Source of the DNA: Piezodorus guildinii
Taxonomy: Eukaryota; Arthropoda; Insecta; Hemiptera; Pentatomidae
DNA length: 64,000 nucleotides
Assembly: GCA_023052935.1 (NCBI GenBank)
Contig: CM041292.1
Location: 143,433,143-143,497,142 of the forward strand
Direction: 5' to 3'
The notes beneath the pieces were generated by a model, which saw nothing but the letters and a program-made list of their open reading frames with translations, was not told where the DNA came from and made no database searches. Within the stretch, counting starts at the first letter, position 1. Each line of letters begins with the position of its first letter. Positions 58,275 to 64,000 of the stretch are shown here, in pieces. Made by a program: the position numbers and the translations under genes.

Positions 58275-59084
58275 TTAATTAATTAAAGCCTTCCGAAACA
58301 TTTGAAACTTATCAAAGGCAAGTGGTTTTGTGAACAAATCTGCCACATTGCGGTCAGAATTGATGTGTTCCACAGATATTATTTCTTTGGAAATAAGATC
58401 TTTAACAAAATGGAATTTTATATCAATGTGTTTTGCTCGTTTAGAGTTTTCACAATTCTTTATAAAAGCTATAGCACTAGTGTTATCCACCAACAGTTTT
58501 CCACTTAATGTTTCACCATTGAACTCACTAATTATTCCACTTAAACTCACAATTTCCTGTGATGCCATTCCTGCTGCAATGTACTCCGCTTCCATCGTTG
58601 ACAGAGCCACACATGCTTGCTTTCTTGAATGCCAAGCTATAGGATTGCTTCCGCAGAATGCTGCAAAGCCACTTACACTCTTTCGTGTTTCTATGTCACC
58701 TGCCCAGTCAGCATCTGAATAACCAATAAGTCCTAGGTTCTCACTTGGTTTGAAAGTAAGACCAATATCTCGAGTTTCTTTGAGATATCTGAGTATTCGT
58801 TTTGCAGCTTTCCAAGACTGCTGAGTAGCTTTATCTAAACATCTAGATAAATAGCTAATTGGGAATGATAAATCCGGTCGAGTTGTTGTGCTCAGATACA
58901 TAAGTCCACATACCAAGCTCCTGTATGGTATATTTTCATCTAAAGGTGGACTATCAGCGTTAAGCTTAAATCCAACCTCCATGGGGGTTGATACCTTCCT
59001 GCACTCTACCATATTATAATCTTCAAGGAGTTTATCAATAAAGCGGGTTTGTGTAACCCTTATTTTCTTTTCTTTGCCTTTCAA
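58275..59084 (-). CDS. Copia RT connection and RNase H, out of frame with the upstream ORF
   Basis: 269-codon frame overlapping the end of the main Copia frame. It starts in the RT tail (FIDKLLEDYNMVECRKVSTP), continues PYRSLVCGLMYLSTTTRPDL and gives RNase H with LIGYSDADWAGDIETRKSVS, STMEAEYIAAG and LLVDNTSAIAF, closing NVADLFTKPL. Copia normally encodes this in one ORF with the rest, so the shift at 59035-59084 is a mutation and the only visible coding defect. Confidence 0.92.
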   Translation of the reverse strand: MKGKEKKIRVTQTRFIDKLLEDYNMVECRKVSTPMEVGFKLNADSPPLDENIPYRSLVCGLMYLSTTTRPDLSFPISYLSRCLDKATQQSWKAAKRILRYLKETRDIGLTFKPSENLGLIGYSDADWAGDIETRKSVSGFAAFCGSNPIAWHSRKQACVALSTMEAEYIAAGMASQEIVSLSGIISEFNGETLSGKLLVDNTSAIAFIKNCENSKRAKHIDIKFHFVKDLISKEIISVEHINSDRNVADLFTKPLAFDKFQMFRKALIN

Positions 59085-62000
59085 TCTTCATCCCTAAAAA
59101 TTGAGAAGCCTTCATTTCTTTAATGCTGAACTCTCCTTTTAAATTGTTCACTAATTCTTCAATAGCCTTTTCATCCCCTGTAATTAGGCCATCATCCACA
59201 AAAAGAACAAAGAATACCCTACTCTTGTAGTAAAGGCATAAATCATATTGGGATCTCTTAAATCCCAATTTTAACATAAAAGAATTAAATCTTTCATTCC
59301 AATACTTCGGTGCTTTCTTGAGTCCATAAAGTGGCCTATTTAGTCTCAGAGTTTTTGTAGAACAACTTACACCTTTAGGTGGTTTTATAAACACAGGATA
59401 GTCCAGTGAGCTATTGAGAAAGGCTGTTGGCACATCCACTTGTCTAATACTCCAATTGTTTTGGCATGCAAATGACAAGAGAGTTCTTACAGTATACATT
59501 CGGCAAACTGGTGAGTAATTAAATACACAATCATCTTGAGTTTGTTCTTCAAACCCTCTTGCTACCAATCTGGCCTTTTTGATTCCATCTTCCTTCACTG
59601 TGAAAACCCATTTAGTTGTGATTGGGACACTTCCATTCGGTGCTTCCTCTTCAGACCAAGTGTTCATCTTCTCATGAGCTTTTAGTTCTTTAATAATGGC
59701 TTCCTGCCATTCCTCCTTTTTATTAGCATCCTCATAAGATGATGGAACTCCATCTGATCGGCTTACCATACAGTATGCATTATATAACTCATAATCATTT
59801 AGGAAATGAGGTTTTGACCGGTTTCTCTGAGGTCTAGAAGTTTCTTCTGAATGCTCTGGATTGGATTCTTCATTCTGAAGTCTTGAAGGGTTTTCTGACT
59901 GCTCTGGATTACAATCATTCTGAGGTCTAGAAGTTTCTTCTGGCTGCTCTGAAATATTAGTGTTATTCTCTTCACCATTTTTCCTTCCCTCTTCATAGCT
60001 TCCACCACTATTATGATAGACAATAGGTACATTTTTAACTTCTTTATAGGGCATTTGGCTCTCCTCGAATATCACATCTCTAGATCTAATAACTTTCTGC
60101 TCGTCTGGCAACCAAATCCTATACCCACCACCACAATAACCAACCATCACCCCCTCCTTGCTTCTGGGATCCAATTTGGAACCTTTAGGAAGAATGGTAG
60201 GCCATGCTCGGCAACCAAATATTCTAAGTTTAGACAGATCATTTCTGCCATTCCATATTAATGAGGGAGTTTCACCTTTACTTAAGGCTGAAGTAGGTGA
60301 CCTATTCAGTTCATAAGCAGAACATCGAGCTGCTTCCCCCCACAAGAACTTTGGGATGCCGGAATCTGATACCTTAGTACGCATCATATCTAATAGTGTC
60401 CTATTCATTCTTTCACTCTTTCCGTTCATTTGAGGGCTATATGGCAAAGAATATTCTAATTTTATACCTTTATCTGAACAATATTTTTGAAAAAATTTAG
60501 ACGTAAATTCTCCTCCATTATCTAAACGTAGCCTCTTCACCGGGACACCCTGCTGCCTTTCTAGTTCCGCTATATAATCCATCAGGTTTGTTTCAGCTTC
60601 GCTCTTCATATGGAGAAGTTTCACATGCACAAAATGAGTGAAGTCATCCAAAATCACCTGCATATACCTATGGCCTTCAACTGATTCAGGATTGAAAGGA
60701 CCACATATATCAGAGTGAATTAATTCACCCACCTTTGATGTGCGTTTCCTATTATTTGAAAAGGGTTGTCTAGTAGCTTTACCTTCAATGCATGCCGAAC
60801 ACTTCTTGTCACTATAGGGTAATCCTAAACTTTTGAGTCCATGCCGATTCAAATGTCCTAGCCGTTTATGCCATAGATCTCCATCCGTAGCACTTGAAAT
60901 GTTGCACTTGACTTGATTATCACTGGGTTCATCAAACGTAAATATGTACAATCCATTCACTCGTGGACAACTCAGCTTAAACTTTCTTCCACAGATTTTC
61001 ATCTCCTTAGAATCTGTAATCACTTTTAAGCCTTTTGAGGTAACTGCACTCACTGATAATAAATTATGTTTTAACCCTGGAACTATTAAACCTTTAATGT
61101 TTACAACCTTACCTTGAGAGGTTACTCTTAGGGTACCTTCTTTTCTAGTAAACATTTTATCACCATTAGCTATATGTATGGCGACATCATGATCAAGATT
61201 ACAAACATTTGACAAAAGGGGTTCCAATTCTGCCTTAAAAAGATGGTTACTCGCACCTGAATCGACTAAAAACACATTGTTAGATGATAGTTTAATATTA
61301 CCACAATTTAGGTCCACCATTACAACTTCTTCTTCTACATCTGCCGTATTTCCCTGGATTGTTCCTCTTCTTTTTCCACGAAAGCTTCTATTAAAAGATT
61401 TACTTCCACGGTTCTGCTTATTTTTGGGACATTGTGCCTTGAAATGTCTTTTATCCCCACATATAAAACAACCACTCTGTGCTTTAAATGATACTTCTGA
61501 TGATGATGCACTAGCTGATGACTTTGACTTTAACTTTGTATCTGTATCTAGAAGTCTGGCTCGCACAAAATCCATTTGGACTTCTAAATTAGTTTCTAGA
61601 GCTGTCACAACTGTGTTAAATTCATCTGGTAAAGACATCAAAAGGTGACATACCTTGTCTGACTCTCCTAGAACTGTGCCTTGTTCTTGAAGGTTTCGGA
61701 TAATGGTATCAAATGCCAAAAAATGTTCTTCCATATTTCCTTGAAGAGAATATTTCAGGCCCATCAACTTTCTGTACCAAGTCAATTTTGAAAAAGAGGT
61801 AGATCTGACAAAAACCTTCTTTAAAGCATTTATCATTTCCTTGGAAGTTTGGCAATCCATGATTATTTCCAGATGTTTATCTGAAATGCCTTGGATAATG
61901 ATGGACTTTGCCTTCGAGTCTTTAATGAGAAATTCCCTTTTCTCAGCACTAGAGGTAGGAGGATCTGCTTCCAACACATCTTTTACCTGTTCTCTTTCCA

Positions 62001-62097
62001 AAATAGATGACATTCTGAAAAACCAGCTGTTAACACTTGTTCCGACCAGTACTGGAACTCCTGAAGTAGTAACTGACGCCATAGTACCGGTAAACAA
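59035..62097 (-). CDS. Copia gag-protease-integrase-RT polyprotein (1020 codons)
   Basis: Gag (about 1-230) ends with the zinc knuckle CFICGDKRHFKAQC (CX2CX4HX4C). Protease: VFLVDSGASNHLF. Integrase: LWHKRLGHLNRHGLKSL, HSDICGPFNPES and LDDFTHFVHV, then RLDNGGEF and SPQMNGKSERMNRTL (D, D and E). RT: TKWVFTVKEDGIKKARLVAR, DVPTAFLNSSLDYPVF, LYGLKKAPKYWNERF and FFVLFVDDGLITG (FVDD; most copia have YVDD). The frame ends near 59035 by a single-base shift just after FLGMKIERQ; RNase H continues in the next frame. Otherwise open. Confidence 0.95.
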   Translation of the reverse strand: MFTGTMASVTTSGVPVLVGTSVNSWFFRMSSILEREQVKDVLEADPPTSSAEKREFLIKDSKAKSIIIQGISDKHLEIIMDCQTSKEMINALKKVFVRSTSFSKLTWYRKLMGLKYSLQGNMEEHFLAFDTIIRNLQEQGTVLGESDKVCHLLMSLPDEFNTVVTALETNLEVQMDFVRARLLDTDTKLKSKSSASASSSEVSFKAQSGCFICGDKRHFKAQCPKNKQNRGSKSFNRSFRGKRRGTIQGNTADVEEEVVMVDLNCGNIKLSSNNVFLVDSGASNHLFKAELEPLLSNVCNLDHDVAIHIANGDKMFTRKEGTLRVTSQGKVVNIKGLIVPGLKHNLLSVSAVTSKGLKVITDSKEMKICGRKFKLSCPRVNGLYIFTFDEPSDNQVKCNISSATDGDLWHKRLGHLNRHGLKSLGLPYSDKKCSACIEGKATRQPFSNNRKRTSKVGELIHSDICGPFNPESVEGHRYMQVILDDFTHFVHVKLLHMKSEAETNLMDYIAELERQQGVPVKRLRLDNGGEFTSKFFQKYCSDKGIKLEYSLPYSPQMNGKSERMNRTLLDMMRTKVSDSGIPKFLWGEAARCSAYELNRSPTSALSKGETPSLIWNGRNDLSKLRIFGCRAWPTILPKGSKLDPRSKEGVMVGYCGGGYRIWLPDEQKVIRSRDVIFEESQMPYKEVKNVPIVYHNSGGSYEEGRKNGEENNTNISEQPEETSRPQNDCNPEQSENPSRLQNEESNPEHSEETSRPQRNRSKPHFLNDYELYNAYCMVSRSDGVPSSYEDANKKEEWQEAIIKELKAHEKMNTWSEEEAPNGSVPITTKWVFTVKEDGIKKARLVARGFEEQTQDDCVFNYSPVCRMYTVRTLLSFACQNNWSIRQVDVPTAFLNSSLDYPVFIKPPKGVSCSTKTLRLNRPLYGLKKAPKYWNERFNSFMLKLGFKRSQYDLCLYYKSRVFFVLFVDDGLITGDEKAIEELVNNLKGEFSIKEMKASQFLGMKIERQRKENKGYTNPLY

Positions 62098-62190
62098 AAA
62101 TCACTAATAAAATAATATCACTTCGCGACTACGCGTTGACACTATACACAAATACTATGCTCTGCACAAAAATACTCTGGGCCCATAACC

Positions 62191-62388
62191 TGTTAAAGTT
62201 ATAGAGTATTAGGCAGTGGAATAAAAGAACCTTGTACTAGACAGCTTGTTTATTACTGCTATATATACAAACAACATGGCGCAGGGGACGCTACCAACTG
62301 GACTGTACTGTTTGTTGTTGGGCTGCTGTACACCTAGGTGGAAGTTCAGTGCCACAACTATCTTTACATATACAATCGATATTTAACA
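62191..62388 (-). repeat. Copia 5' LTR
   Basis: 198 bp, TGTTAAAG to TTTAACA, with intact TG/CA termini; it should carry the element's promoter. Confidence 0.95.
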
Positions 62389-62393
62389 TCTTC

Positions 62394-63095
62394 TTTAATA
62401 TTTACTAATTGTTAGCGGGATTTTTACTACTTTTAAAGCACACTATAATTGCACGCATGTAAAATTTTTTTATTATTGGCTCACTTTTTCCAAACTTAAC
62501 TAAGGACTAGCATAGATTCCTCCTCCGAGTATAGAGCATAGACATCGATCTATATGTTCATTATTGTACTGTGGCCCGAACCGGACTCCTTCAATGTAAC
62601 ATTGAATGGGCTTTAAGATTATGTAAGTTTTTTTAAATTTAAGAACAGTAATATAGATAATATTTAATTGGAAAGCCAAATATTTGAGAAATAATATCAT
62701 CTAATACACCAAGTTTTATAAGGTAATGTAGTGAAGAAAAGCAGATAAAACTAAATGCCTCGTTCACGGTGAGAGAAGAGGTAGGTAGAAAATCGTGATA
62801 TCGGTGATAGTGAATTATCATACACTATCAAATACTTTCAACGTATTATAATAAATATACAATTACAGTATTTGCCATACAATTTTACCATTTATTTTTT
62901 TTAGCTTTTATTAAAATTATTTTTAATTTCTTAAAATGGTGTTAATACATGAGACAAACATGATTATTTGTATATTATACTTTTTAGTTATGCTATAACT
63001 ATATCATTTAGTTTTTTACTTTTTTCTTATAATATTTAATTATTTTAAACGATAATGGAGAGAGGATTCTAAATTTTTGTGTGACAAACGATTTT
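62394..63095. other. Intergenic sequence, nothing recognised
   Basis: AT-rich; no gene or repeat was recognised on either strand. Confidence 0.5.
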
Positions 63096-63099
63096 ACAA

Positions 63100-63513
63100 T
63101 TGCAAATACACTGTTCCCACATAAAGAAAAACAAATACACCGGAGAGGAACCGGGCAGGAACGAAAGAAACTTAATAGACTATGTTTTGGTGAAGAGAGA
63201 AGTCAGGGACCTGTGTAATGCGAGAGTCAAAAGGGGTTACGAAACCGGAAGTGACCATTATCTACTACTGGTAAAAAAGCTATGGAAAGAAGTGAAAATA
63301 CAAAGAAAACACAAGAATTCTACAAAAACAATCATTAAATCTTACCACTTAAAGGAGGAGGAAATGGCTGTATATTACCAAGAGGCAATAGCTAGAATGT
63401 CACTAGATTGTAACAGACCATGGGATAGCGACGACATAGAGAAGAGCTGGTCGGCTTTTAGAAAAATCGTCCTAGACGCATCGAAACTGGTCTGCGGAGA
63501 GAAAAGCGTCTGA
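63100..63513 (+). mobile_element. LINE endonuclease C-terminus and linker fragment
   Basis: RNERNLIDYVLVKREVRDLC and GYETGSDHYLLL match the end of APE-type endonucleases of LINEs (the IDY.L and SDHYL boxes). A helical linker with WSAFRKIVLDASKLVCG follows, ending at TGA near 63510. Possibly the same family as 44942-46600. Confidence 0.72.
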
Positions 63514-64000
63514 TCCGGTTTTAAGAAAACTGATATGTATCGAGAATACTGGGAGGAATAGAAATAATTTCGAATCATTTCAAATAGAACAGTTTCCGAG
63601 CTACTAGCAAAAACGTTACATAGAAGGGAAATACAAAAAATAGACCCCTCCACTGCTAGTGCCGGGATAGGGGAGTACGTGGAGAGTCTTAGCCAGGACG
63701 GCAAGAGAAGCGGAAGTCCAGCCACGGACAGTGGTCGGGGGATCAAACCAGAGAACTACTATGCAGATATGTCCAAAGGTACATTAATGTTATGTATACG
63801 CTGAGCTATCCGTGGAAGAACAGTACTTCCAAGGGATAACTCAAAATGTAAGGGTGGTTCAATTAAAAAAATTAGTGGACTGTATAGATTTAAAAAATAA
63901 AAATAATGGAAGCAAACAACGAATCACAATACATTTAATAGACTAAAATTCATATAAATAAGATAAGAAACAAAATTTAACTAATAAATTGATATAAGAA
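63514..64000 (+). other. Continuation of uncertain origin
   Basis: The sequence to 63770 is GC-richer than its surroundings and probably the decayed LINE linker, with no recognisable motif. After 63790 it is AT-rich and featureless. Confidence 0.35.

Larger units (their letters stand above)
57844..62388 (-). mobile_element. Copia retrotransposon, nearly complete and young
   Basis: LTRs at 57844-58041 and 62191-62388 differ at two of 198 positions (TATTAAAG versus TGTTAAAG at the edge, and one T/A inside). The target duplication TCTTC is at 57839-57843 and 62389-62393. A purine tract (GAGGGGGTG on the minus strand) adjoins the left LTR. The primer site GGTTATGGGCCCAGAG adjoins the right LTR and is complementary to the anticodon region of initiator-Met tRNA, as in Drosophila copia. 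Gene order is gag-protease-integrase-RT-RNase H. Confidence 0.96.

Noticed and set aside
61277..62107. Plus-strand ORFs opposite Copia gag
   Set aside because: Antisense shadows of the intact Copia polyprotein.

Overview
The window is eukaryotic, almost certainly arthropod and most likely insect: long AT-rich introns with GT-AG borders, no operons, and a dense load of insect-type transposable elements (Jockey-like and RTE-like LINEs, mariner, Tigger, Harbinger, Copia, BEL/Pao, gypsy, a tRNA-derived SINE). The species cannot be named from the sequence. The repeat load suggests a large genome, for example hemipteran or polyneopteran, but that is inference.

One host gene spans most of the window on the + strand: a KDM4-family (JMJD2) histone lysine demethylase. 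Thirteen coding exons can be read between 1995 and 49467, entering in mid-gene. In order they encode the C-terminal half of the JmjC catalytic domain, an acidic segment, a 559-codon low-complexity linker, a PHD finger, an extended PHD module and a double Tudor domain. Every junction keeps phase, and the exons add up to a whole number of codons (1145 residues plus stop). The 5' part, with the JmjN domain and the start of JmjC, lies upstream of position 1. A likely 3' UTR with several AATAAA signals follows to about 50360.

The introns are a layered transposon graveyard. 1-1170: Jockey-like LINE. 2386-4745: decayed Harbinger with antisense transposase and a MADF/BESS partner. 4870-6400: 5' half of a Jockey-like LINE. 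7275-7765 and 24107-24830: two 3' ends of one LINE family. 8297-11176: a nearly intact RTE-like LINE. 11433-16040: an antisense LINE with RNase H, split by a Tigger element. 17270-17650: gypsy fragment. 19834-20612 and 32580-33838: one mariner family. 29310-31740: antisense LINE split by a deleted mariner. 32040-34290: BEL/Pao fragments. 37265-39460: LINE pieces around a truncated mariner. 39710-42900: antisense LINE split by an RTE-like pseudocopy and a SINE. 44153-44644: a MITE-like element. 44942-47880: two antisense LINEs.

Downstream of the gene (50360-64000) lie a SINE with a perfect 14-bp target duplication, a 100-bp-arm foldback, a gypsy fragment, another antisense LINE, a mariner, and a young, almost complete Copia element (57844-62388). 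The Copia has 198-bp LTRs differing at two positions, a 5-bp target duplication and an initiator-tRNA-type primer site.

The least expected signal is hammerhead-ribozyme-like cores (CTGANGA, short hairpin, GAAAC) at about 18.6, 52.4 and 54.5 kb, of the kind known from Penelope-like retroelements.
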